Both the position numbers and the translations under genes were made by a program. Positions 36,501 to 48,533 of a DNA stretch of 64,000 nucleotides are shown here, piece by piece. Location of the stretch: positions 1 through 64,000 of the forward strand of contig RCAB01000244.1 in the NCBI GenBank assembly GCA_003640385.1. Reading direction: 5' to 3'. This DNA comes from Setaria digitata. Taxonomy: Eukaryota; Nematoda; Chromadorea; Rhabditida; Setariidae. Position 1 is the first letter of the stretch. Each line of letters opens with the position of its first letter. Under the pieces are notes generated by a model. The model was given only the letters and a program-made list of their open reading frames with translations, had not been told where the DNA came from and did no database searches.

Positions 36501-39500
36501 GTTACTTGCAGTAGTTGGTTTTTTTTTTTTTTTTTTTTCAATTGACATTAAATTTTCCATACCTTGCTCTCTTTCTTTCATTTTAATTTTTGATTAAAAT
36601 TAGCATATATTTGATAATTATTCGGTTTCTAGGAATCAATTTAATGAACTTATTGCACTATATTCATATGTCCTTCTTCAATTTTGGAAGGAAAATTAAA
36701 GATATCAGTTTTTCTTATACTGATGAAGCAGAATAAGATAGCTTAAACATTAGACTTTTTAGGCTGTGAATAGTTTTATAGCCAATTGATGGTATGGATA
36801 GATAGGGCTGTAGTCAGTTGATGATGCCTACACTTAGTCACATTTGCTCAACCTTTTTTTTTTTCTGATTTTAGCTTTCTGATTTTTTTTCAACATCCCA
36901 AAAAATTTGAGATGGCTTTTTACTTTTCCCTTTTTTTTTTTTTTTTTTTTCTTAAGTTGTCTCAATGTGAACACAAAAGTGTCACCTGATATAAAAATTA
37001 GAAACGGAACAGAACACGAAACTTTCTACCCATTGATTTTTTTTTTTTTTATGTATTAAATAAATAATTTAAGATTTTTGGGAAGAATATTTTTTTTATT
37101 CGAAAATCCTTTCTTTTTTTTTTTTTTTGTGCTTCAACTGCTTTAGAAAATGGGGACTCAATGTATAGATGAAATTCATTTAATGTTTCCTATTTCAAAC
37201 TACTTTTTTTTTTTTGATAAATAAGAAGGAAGCATCCAATTTTCATTTATCGGATATGTTGCAATTCTTTTCAATTTCGAATATTTTGCTCCCTTTAGTT
37301 GAAGCATATTTTAATTTTATGCAGTATCAAATTGAATTATGTTACGAAAAAAATTGGTAACTAACCATCACGTATATTTTTTTTTTTTAAATTCATTTAT
37401 TAAGTTTATTTTGAGTTTGGAGTAATTTCGAGTTGCTTCATTATTTTTGATGTAAATTATATTTATAAACGAGTTTGAGTAACTGTTTATGCTTAGATTG
37501 TATGCTGTAGGTAGTGTAACTTCGAGGAATTATTTAAGCTTAATGAATAACATCAGATTAATTGGTAACCATTCTAACAGTAGGTTGTTAATTGAAAAAA
37601 AAAAAAAAAGAAAATTTACCAAGTGCCACTAGTATATTTATTTCAGTTTTTATCAAATTTAGATTGCTATTTAAGTGGTAAGTTTATTTTGACAATTATT
37701 TTAATACCATTACAGTTACTTAAATGTTTTATTTGTGATTCAAAATCCCTTTATTAATTTTTTTGTTTTTTTTTTTAAAGATTATAAGTTACGAATTTTG
37801 CTCTAATTTTATCCCTCCCTGCTTCTCATACTTTTCTTTTTTTTTTATTTAATAATTCTTTTGACTAAATATTGTTTCCCGTTCTTAATTTGTTATCGAT
37901 TATTATCGCTTACACAAGTCATCTTGTTTCATTTCATTGATTCATTTCCGTTATTTATCGATTAAGCTAACAAACAAATTATTGTTATGCTATTAGAGTA
38001 TAAGGAGAGATGGTTGTTGTTGGTGGTTTTTTTTTTTTCTGTCAAATTTCAAAAAGTTTTAGTTTTATTAAATAAACTTTTCCTTTTTATTTTCATTTCA
38101 ATCTAATTTCACGTTAGCATTTTTTCCTTTCTGCATAGCATTGCCATATTCACGATTGATAGATAACTAAATTTCTACTGCAGCCAGTTTCCCAATTTTT
38201 CTTTCCTCATTTATCATTTATCCATTTCCATTCATCCATCATTCTTTATATAAATACCACCACTATTTTTATATAATCACTGAAACTGCGACCATCACTA
38301 CGATCGACACGACGACTCATTCGCAACTACGACTACGACTGCCTGCGATTACGACAACGACAACGACTTCATTATGTAGCATAACTACCACTATCAAATA
38401 CTAATTTTTGATGATACACTGCAACTAAAACTGCTTTTACAATTGCGACTACGACTATTCCCTTAATCCCATGTCATCCATTAAATAAAATGAACAAACA
38501 AACGATTTTCTATTTTGAAATATTGTCCACTCCTAACTTATTGAGATTTTTCATTTTTTTCGTTCCTTTTTCTCTTTTTTAAAATTCTCTTCTTTTTCTT
38601 TTTTTTTTTTTTTCATCCTACAATATTGTGCTGCATTAAATATTTTTTCGACAAAAGTTTTTTCCTTCTTTTTGCCATGCTGAATTTTTGCAGTCGTTGT
38701 AATTTTCTTTCTTCATGAAATTTTCTTGCTGTTGTAATTCCTTGTATATAATTTTATTCCGGGAGTAGTAATGGAATTTTAAGAACATTCAGGTTTTTCA
38801 TCTGGTTAGTTCAAGTTTTATTAGATTTAAATTTGCTTTTCGCTTCCTTTGATCGTTCATATCGTTTATCAAATGAAGTTTTCGGAATTTCATTAAAGAT
38901 ACCACAGGAAAATTGATAATGAGATATGCAAATTCAACATTTAAGTTGACTCATGCTCATAATGAAGTTATCGTGGTGAAGTGTGAACAACTGAATTGAT
39001 TTTTGTCTTTTCTAAGCTTTGAATTTATATCTTTGGTGCCACTAAAGATCTATATTCGACCTTTGAGTTATGCAAATTAAAATCAACTAAATTATGTAAA
39101 ATTACGGTAGTTTCTATTTAATTACGTAGAATCATTCAGTGCTTTCTTTTCTGTTCTTGCTTCGATAGTATTTACATAAGCTCATTGAGATTGCTAAATT
39201 TCTGATGCTTCATATTTGACACATGTTACTATCGAAGTTTTTTTTTAATTAATTATAATTGTAAAATGCATTCAGTTTTGTTTTTCTTCCGAAGTGATAG
39301 AATTGGCCTGCACTGATGAAACACAGAAACTGGTTGACACGTACCATTCTGGTACTTATGATTCGATTATGTAAAACTTATAACAAAATGCTTTCTTCCT
39401 GTATCATTCATGTAATTAAATTAACTTAAATATTAAATGTTGCTCTCAGATCATGGGTTTCATTTTATTCTTGGTAAGATAAATATATCAGGCTTAAACT

Positions 39501-42500
39501 GCGAAATTTTATCTTACTTTCTGTTCTTAATTGACGGAAAAACTGTAAAAGTTTTTTTCTAATCAAATCGTTACTGCATCAGTATTATATAATTTCTTCA
39601 TCACTAGTGGTTGCTTAACTTATTAGATTTGCTTCAGAAACGTTGTACATCGTGGAATGGATCGAATACGGCGCTCATTTCGAGAATCATTTCATCGCCG
39701 AATATCTAAGCAACATTTTATTGGCAGAACCCCATCAGGACGACAGTCTTCACCGAGCCGACCAGCAAATAACTCAAGTTCTACTAAAGCAGAATTATGG
39801 CAGCCGGATGAAATAGCTGTCCGGAATGGTACTTGCAGCTTCAGTGTTAAGGTTAGAAGCTTTAAAATCTAAACTATCGGCCTGATATTTGAATGTAATG
39901 TATTTAACAGAAATTTGTTGCCATTTCACTGTATTTACGAAATACCAATTCATTTCAATATCTACTACCAAGTGCATTTTCAGTTTTGCTTTCATTTGCA
40001 TTACTCCTTTTAAATTTTTATAGTAATGTCAATTCCTAGTGTTATCTTGCGTAGCTGGTCCTGCTTAAGCTTTTACATTAAATTTTAAATGCTGCTTTTA
40101 AGTATCTTGGTGGTATCGAAGTGTTTGAATCGCGTGGTATGCAGATATGTGAAGGAGCTTTGAAATTATTAAGAGTATGTTTTTCAGCTTATTTTGAAGT
40201 ATGTGTGAGTCTGAAATAATGTCAAGTATTTATTCTAAACTTCAGTAGAACTTATATGTAATTAATTTTTTATTAATTTTCTCTTCCTAGTAATATGCTA
40301 CATAGACACAGAAGTGAAAACTTAATTATTGCTCTGTTAAGTGGCTGCAAATTTTTTTTTTTGTAATAATGATGTAAATAAAAATATAAGTAAATGTCGT
40401 TATGGAATGTAAAACAGAAGTTGTGGGATTGTATGGAATACCCAACCGATGCATGTGGATTAATGTAGCAATTTAATTCATAAAATAGTTTTAGATATCT
40501 TGTTGCTACAGTTGCATCCTTCACAGTATTTCATGTAGGAACAAAGATATTGCTTCCTGTCGTGTTTCATATTATCGTCATTTTTTTATGTATATCAAAA
40601 TCAGTTCTGCGCAATTGATTGAGAGGAATTCTTTCCAGGGACAACGACGACGACCAATAAAAGCCATTTTATATGTTTCGGGTGATGGTTTGCGTGTTGT
40701 TGATCAGGAGAGTAGTCGTGGATTAATTGTTGATCAAACTATTGAAAAGGTTTCATTTGATTTTATATAATAATTTATATGATATATAATAATATATTCC
40801 TTCTACCTTTTAACCTATGATTTTTTATCCATGGTATAAAATTTCTATCTGCATTTAGCTTTCCTTCCTTAATCATCTTTATGTGCTTAAATTCTAATTT
40901 ATATTCAGATATTTCCTCATATATCACCACTTAATCCCTGTACTAGATATCATCTTATCGCATATCTCTTGGTGCTGTTATCACTCATTATTTAATAATT
41001 AGCTATATCATCGCTGAAGAGATAACAGAATTTTTATCTTATAATCAGCTTCCCAGTTAAATTGGCATGAAATATTCCAGAATTGCATATTTTATGCTTG
41101 AAGTTAATTTTTCATTAGAAATTTCAGGTATCATTTTGTGCACCTGATCGAAGTCATGATAAGGGTTTTGCTTACATTTGTCGAGATGGAACTTCAAGGC
41201 GATGGATGTGTCATGGCTTCCATGCAACGAAAGAATCAGTAATTTTATTAGTGATAATTATTTTGAAAGAAAATTAATTTGCTGTTCATTTTCTGGTCCT
41301 TTATTTTTCATTTTTTTTTTTTTTTAATTAAAATTATGGTTTAGATTTTGATTTTTTTTAAGGGCGAACGTTTAAGTCATGCTGTTGGATGCGCTTTTGC
41401 GATTTGTTTGGAAAGAAAGAAGAAGCGCGATGCTGAGGCTGCTGCAACAGTACAAGCAGCCGCAGGTTTACCACCTCTCGGTTGCGAGAAACCGAGTACC
41501 ATTGGTTTTACTTTAGATGAAATTGCTTTTCAAGCACCATCTATTCCAACTAGGTTTATTTTCTACCATAAATTTTATTAGGGAGAAAAATAAAATTTTA
41601 TCCATTTTTTTTTTTTTCTATCTTTGGCAATATCAGTATGGTTATTTATTCTTCCAGCTCTTTTCTTGCCTCCACGAAAGACTGATTTTTTGTAATAAAT
41701 GATGAATTATGAGAATTTTTTGATTTCAAGTTCAAAGATATCGGATTTTAAAAGNGTAATAAACGATGAATTATGAGAATTTTTTGATTTCAAGTTCAAA
41801 GATATCGGATTTTAAAAGGTCCTAAAATTTTAACTCAGAATAAATTCTATGCTGTGAAAATTTAAAAAGCTTGTTTAGAACCAGCCATTCACACGTCCTC
41901 CCTGGTTATTTTGTAGCATTACCAATAGTTATATGTTTAATATTATGTGATATGTCCTAAATAGCTTGAACAAATGGGCCAAAATGCTTCTCACCAAATT
42001 TAAATATGTTGTTACCGACAGTAGAATTACTGAAAGATTCAAACGGTTTATTTTTATGGTTCAAGTTTTGAGCGTATTTTCGATTGTCAAGCATGGGGTA
42101 TAGTGTTTTTCAGTAGTGTACTTATGTAACCAAATAACTTTTGGTAATGGAAGATAAAATCAGCATTGTGAAATTAATTTTCAGTTCATTTGAACGGAAT
42201 AACTGTCATGGTTCTTTTCGCCGATTATCGATAACAGAACGATTACGCGATCCGCAAACTGCAATCGTTCAACAGCCACCACCTGCATCCTCGAGTATAT
42301 CATCTGAATTGCACATTACATCGAAACCACGACCTGTTGGAAATCCATTACTTCTCGTAAGACAGGTCAATTAGTCTTTTAATCTTTGCAGTTCCGATTG
42401 TTTATTCCTTCATTTTATATTTTCTCTTTTCTCAATTTCAGTCTTTCATTTATTTACCCTTTTGTAAAGTGGATTAAAGTTTCAATAGATTTACGACAAT

Positions 42501-45500
42501 ATTTCCCTTATCTTCGTTATTACATTTGGGATAAGTGCAGTTGCATTTCACACTTCACTGTAGTTTTTATTAGGCTTTAAGTTTCATTACTTCGAGGCTC
42601 TTGTACTTTCTAATTTTTCCAGGGGTCATTACGTGCACCTGCTCCGTCTGTTCCTAATAGCGTATCATTTCGTCGGCAACTTTCATTGCGAACTTATCCA
42701 GATTCCTTGGCTAAAAAGGTTTGTAGGATATTTCTTAATTAATTGCTTTTTTCCTGTTAAAAAAATATCTATACTGTCTTGCTCCACATATTTTATCGTC
42801 TGAATTACACATTAGTAAGAAACTATGACCTACTGAAAATCAACCACTTTTCATTCTCATAAGTACGGTTAATTAGCTGCTTTGCCTTTTTTTTTTTTGC
42901 AATTTATTGTCCCTTATTCGTTTATTCCTTTTTCTTCTTCCCAGTCAAAAGTTACCTATTCCTTCGAACGTCCATACTCAATTTACATTTCATAGGATCT
43001 TCCAAAACATTAATTATTTTTAGCAACAGCAAATGTCTGCGACAGCTATAGGGAAGAGTGAGCCAATTTTTGAAGATGATGAAGATAAGAATTGGCCTGA
43101 TGATGGTACACTGAATGAAGGAAGCACCTTCGAGAATGCTCCATATTCTTCTGTAAAATACAATGGATTCCGGTACAAATAATTGAAATTTTAAACATAA
43201 TTTTTTTTAAACATTTTTAACATTTTAACATAAACATAAAATTTAAACAAATTGTTGTTATCATTATTAGCTTATTTTTTTATGTTAAACTAGAAATTTT
43301 GTTCATGGCTTTCCTACTTTTTGTTTAAATCTTTATCTGTTTTCTTTTTTTCTTTTAACATTTCTTTTTCAGGCAGTCATTATCGTACACTGCTACACCT
43401 TTTTCTAGTACCTACGATTTTAACGGTTCTCGAGCACATAGTGTGGTAAATTCTCCTCTGCAATTGCAAACCAACTATTCCTCAAATGTCAGTGGGCCAG
43501 AATCCTGGTAATTCTAGTTTTAATATAGCAGTGGATGAGTAGGAGTACGGGCCTATTAATCATACCAATGTATGGATCGAATATCAATCTGATAGAAATA
43601 TTGAAAACATTTATCCAAATGTGGGGATTTTTCCGTATTTTCCGTAATTTCGTTAACGACTTTAATAATGCAAATTATTGTAAATGATTCCTACTGAGCA
43701 GTTTAGAAATAATACTCAACATTATTCCCATTTCCAGTACATCTTTATGTTAAAATATATTCGAATTTATTGAACTAGACGATAGGTGAGAGTGCAGACT
43801 AGTGGAAAGTAAAATGAAATTAATTATTCGTTTGTAGGCTGAGTAGTCCTATTTCAATATGTCCTTCAACAGCAAAATCGAAAGCAGATGAATGGTTGGA
43901 GCAAACATTACTTTCATCACTGTCATTAAATTCACCGTATAGAAATGCTACCGATCTCGGCAAGACAAACTATTCGGCAGGTAAAAGTTTTCCTCCTTTT
44001 TTTGAAGCAGCCTATTAAATTTAAATTTCTTTCCCACTGATATTCCAATTTATACTTAGTAATGTACATGTTTGCTATTTAAGTAGATGACTAAAATAGT
44101 CGTGCGTTTCCTTCAAAGTACAAAAATAACCTTAACATGAGGTTAAAGCTTATGCATTGTTGTAGTATTTAAGTATGCAGATATTTCCATTCGAAATTCA
44201 ATGAACTACTTACATTATTGAAGTTCAAGTTCCACCAAAACTCTTTCTGACATTTGTATTCAGTTCAAGTTTTAAACAACTCTAAATGGAGGCTTTTAAA
44301 CTTGGAATGAAAATCCTTTTTGACTTCTGTAAATTTTGATAATGCAATTCCACTGTTAAAATAACGCAATTAGTTTTCACAATTTTCATTTGTTGTAATG
44401 GATGAAAATCCATACGTGAAATATTAGTTTTTCTTCAGGCGGGCCACCACCAGATCATCCACCTCCACCCTTGCCAAGTTCGCCTCAAAGTGGTACAAAT
44501 TCACAAACAGCGATTCGTTTCAGCAGTGACTTTTCACAATACGAGCTACCTCCGATAACTGAAAATTTTTCATCTTTGAATAAAGTAAGGAGGTTTGAAT
44601 CGTTTGTTAGTTGACACTTATTGAAATCTCATTTAATTTGCTAAATCTGTAACTATCAAACAAATAAAACGGAAAGATGAAACTGGGTTTATATTATTTA
44701 GATGCATTTTGAAGCACGGGAAATTGTGAATAACTGACTGATAAACAGGTGCTGAAATAGGGTAAAATGGTTTCGTACAATTATTCCGTTGCAGTTTCAA
44801 CCTTTAACTGCGTTCATTCTTTAAAGTTGATTGCATGATGCAAAAGTTTTATATTATTAATGTAGAAATAAGGATTTATTCAGCGGACTTGAGTTCACAT
44901 TTTGATTCTTTGATGCATTTATATTTATTGTCTTTAGAATGCTGAAGCGGTGCCGTCAACTGAATCCGAAATTGACATTTTTGGACAGCCAGTGTTCAGC
45001 GCCCTGTTATCAAATTCTCAGACAGGGGAGAAGCAGGGTGATTTACATTGATATGTATATATAGAACTTTCATTTAGAGTCATAAGAAATTTTGGTCATT
45101 TCAGCAACAAAATTTCCTATTGAATTTCAGTCTACAAAAATCATCACTTCTGCGTAGATTACGTTTGTTGCAGTAGGGGCTTGGAATGTTCTATTGCTAG
45201 GTATCATCCACTTAACATGGAAAGTAAAGCAGTTATTAATTTCCGTCCCATTTGATGCTATTTTGTGGGATGGAAATATATTTCTGGAAGACAAACGTTT
45301 GCCATAATGTATAAAATAAATTAAGTACGGTATATTTCACTAATTTATTTGTTAAGAAATGTTATATTAATTGTTGATAGCATTGAATAAAATAGTTTTT
45401 AGATCAGATTAATGGTTTTATGACAGATGAAAGATCTGAAAAGCCTGAGGAAAGCGATCCGTTCGATGTTACATGGTCTCATTTAGCTGTAGACGTTGCG

Positions 45501-45569
45501 ACAACCTATCCAGTATCTGTTCGTTCAACTAATCCATTTTATTCAGAATCAAGTGCGGTGAAGATTTAA
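33527..45569 (+). CDS. num-1: Numb adaptor protein
   Basis: PTB-domain adaptor of endocytosis and asymmetric division that binds cargo tails, AP-2 and EH-domain proteins. Exons 33527-33705, 39638-39851, 40103-40174, 40639-40749, 41128-41238, 41363-41553, 42185-42365, 42623-42718, 43024-43172, 43373-43507, 43838-43980, 44439-44584, 44938-45037 and 45427-45569 give 656 residues with all phases matching. The conserved Numb N-terminus [12 protein letters not shown] begins at Met67, behind a 66-residue basic extension from exon 1. The PTB domain spans about 115-255 ([46 protein letters not shown]). Downstream are basic Ser sites ([15 protein letters not shown]), a Pro-rich stretch ([11 protein letters not shown]), and C-terminal DPF (620-622, AP-2) and NPF (645-647, EH domain). 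AATAAA at 45830. Exon 1 is supported by phase only; translation from Met67 would give a classical short isoform. Confidence 0.93.
35149..35273. repeat. Inverted repeat, 18-bp arms
   Basis: 35149-35166 is the exact reverse complement of 35256-35273, with about 89 bases between the arms that include a T17 tract. Confidence 0.7.
38288..38370. repeat. Degenerate ACGACT/ACGACA-rich segment
   Basis: Imperfect repeats of CGACTACGAC and ACGACAACGAC, unusually CpG-rich for this intron. It is in the Numb first intron and shows no splice sites that would make it an exon. Confidence 0.6.
41692..41818. repeat. Tandem 63-bp copies around an N (assembly artefact)
   Basis: 41692-41754 is repeated at 41756-41818 across N41755 with one mismatch, inside a Numb intron; coding sequence is not affected. 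Confidence 0.8.
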
Positions 45570-46995
45570 TATTGATTGAATTTTTACTTGTTACATGATT
45601 TAATTTGCAAACTATTCTTATAACGATGGTTTTATGACATTCTATTTCTTTTACTGATAGGAAGAAAAGAGAAAATTAGTTGATCAATGTTGAAAAAAGA
45701 GATGGCTTTATTTGCTGCTTATAAGCTTTATGTGAACTTTTTTTGCCTTTCGGAATACTTTCATATTTTTAGCGGTGCTATTTTAAAATTGCCTGCAAGA
45801 TCACTTTGTTCATTTCTAATCAGATCAATAATAAAAATATATGGATGGAAGGCATTTGAATTGATATGCCGAGGTTTTTTTTCTGCTTAAAAGTTCTCTG
45901 AGAAAAAGCAAAGATTTCGTTGGGTACCGGGATCGAATTTAATTCTTAAAGAAAAAGAAAGAGAAAGAATAATCAGATTAAATATAAGATCCGATAATTT
46001 CTGAATGAATATTTTAAATTTAGATTGATATTAAAATGTTAAATCTGAACAATTTCAGTCGAATTGTCCTTTCTAAAGCATACGCTAAGATATAAATTTA
46101 GTTATTAAATATATTAGCAAAAATTATCCTTAACATTCTTCAGGCTCTTTTCTTTCGCTTTTAATATCCGGCTCATTTTCATTTATGAAATATGCCTTTT
46201 TTCATTTATATTTATAACGGATATAATATGTTGAATTTTCAAAATTTTCACCAATTGTTTTAATTTATTTATTGACATTAACTAATAAGTATGATGTATT
46301 TTTCATGTAGCAGAGAGTACATTCATCAACTAAGCCTGGTGTAAATCTCTCGGTGCTGTTTTGTTCCATATTTCATAAAACATCACTTGGTCATTTTAGT
46401 CATGTTTTACTGAGAGTGAATGATGGTTGGTTGAATCTTGAATCTAAATGCTACTATATGTTGAGAGTGTAAGAGTGTAACTAATTATGCTTAGGTTTCA
46501 TTTAATTTCTTCTGCTACCTATAATTTACAAAATTACAAGTTGATGAAGTATAAATTTAAATCCTGTTATCAAATCAGATTATCCGGAATGCTTTCTTTT
46601 TATATCCATGTGATACCATTTTCCGCAGCTGGAATTTTTGGCAGTTTTTGTTAGTTTTTGTTTATAATTCCCAAATAACTATCCTATATTGTTTGTATTT
46701 AATAACCGGTTTATTATTTAATTTTTCACGCGTTCCAAATAAATTATCCATTTTTAATTTTCACGCACATTCTTTGCTTCAAATGTTCTAATTCATTACA
46801 AATCACGAGACACTTCCATTCTCTGATGAACTGCAAAAAAAGAAAAAGTGAAATTTGCACTGTGATCTGATGGAAATGAAACTATGAAGTGAACTCGAGG
46901 AACATTACCCTCGCTATCCTTTCCTTTTTACCTGTTTAAATTGGACGAAATACTGCATCCCAGGTTTGTAATTACTAAGAATTAAACACCAAACA

Positions 46996-47033
<38 letters not shown>

Positions 47034-47745
47034 AACCATGATTTGAAACGTCATCCGCATTCAGAATGGTGTTTTTTTTTTTTTTTTTTTTGTTAATTAT
47101 TTAATTCCCAATAACTTTTCTTGATGTATTATTTTGTTATCAGCAATTATTGATATTTTAGTTTTATCAGTCATAGATGTTAACTGTTATTGGTTATCTT
47201 TTATATGTTATCTATATATATAATCCATTTTTAAGTGTCTCACGCCATACTAACACACAAGTTGATCTTTTTATTGTTTTTTTTTTTTTGAAGTATCATT
47301 TGAATAAATTTCACTGATTGATTTTTAGTTGATCGATGATCACTTATCACATTTGTTAATTTCTAACTAAATTTAGCAAAATGATAAAATAGAATATCTG
47401 TGCATTTATAATGAATTAATTTAGTAGATTGGCCTCATTGATAGTTTTAGTTTGATTGTGTAGTGTTGTTCGTTTATCGCGTTATAAACGATTTGAGATA
47501 GAAGTGAAGGCGAAGTAGCTGTTTTTTTTTTTTTTTTTTTTTTTTTCCGATTTCTTTTTTTTTGTCGGTAAAATTTTTGGAGAAATTCTGGTTGAATTCA
47601 TAGCCGAGAATACCGATTAGTTTTGTGTCCCATCTTATCAAATTATCAATTATTTGTTGTCTAATTTCAAGTGACCTTTTCTCATAATGATCTCTTTGAT
47701 GAATAGTTAATGACTATGATTGATTATGATGGAAATTAATTTTAG
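45570..47745. other. Intergenic sequence between Numb and the phosphatase
   Basis: Holds the Numb 3' end (AATAAA at 45830) and the presumed promoter and 5' exon of the next gene, plus T tracts near 46998-47029, 47072 and 47521. A frame at 45687-45890 is short, hydrophobic and unsupported. No other gene is seen. Confidence 0.45.
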
Positions 47746-48469
47746 TGGGCAAAAAGAGGACGGTGAGACGACGGTCCACTGGACGTGGCACGAAAAAGGG
47801 TATTAGCAATTTAATAAAATATTCTACCTTATTATTTTGCTGATATTTTACGATTAATAACTGTCTGCAGTAGCAAAGAAATAATCAGACGATAATTAGT
47901 GATATGATATCGCTACTTTATCAGTTTCTTTACTGCAGTCTATTACCAATCATGTATGACCAGCAAAATGATAAAATGAAATTTTGAAATAGAAAAATTT
48001 TCCATCGGAATATTTAAATATTTGTCGTTTTTTACCATTGAAATTTGTAGAAATCGAATATTTCTTGTATTAATTTATTTCAAAATCCTTCACAAACTTT
48101 CGAGAAATTTTTGGACTAAAATTTATGGAAAGGTGAGCGAGGAAAAAAAGGAACTTTTTGCCAAGTTACAATTAAATAACAAAATTACCCGAAAGTTTGA
48201 CTTGGCCGGTAAATTTTGTTCACATTTTGGCTTTAAAATATTGACATATACAGAACAAATTTTTAATTAAAAGTATATTTCATCAAATTCCAAAGAGCTT
48301 GCGGATGAGGATGGAACACAAATGGAACGCGACTCTCGACCGGGCCGCCGTAGACTTGCTACTCTTCGAAGGGGACCCGAGAATCGAGAAATGTTGATTC
48401 AAATGAAAGCTTTTTGCACAACTACTGTTGCCACTGGTGTTCAGGTATCAGATATCACACCTGCTCATT

Positions 48470-48533
<64 letters not shown>

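Larger units (their letters stand above)
33706..39637 (+). other. 5.9 kb first intron of Numb (long form)
   Basis: No exon was recognised inside. The intron holds many T homopolymers (for example near 35210, 35281, 36520 and 36930), an 18-bp inverted repeat and an ACGACT-rich segment. A promoter for the short isoform that starts at 39657 could lie in its right part, but no specific element is evident. Confidence 0.55.
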
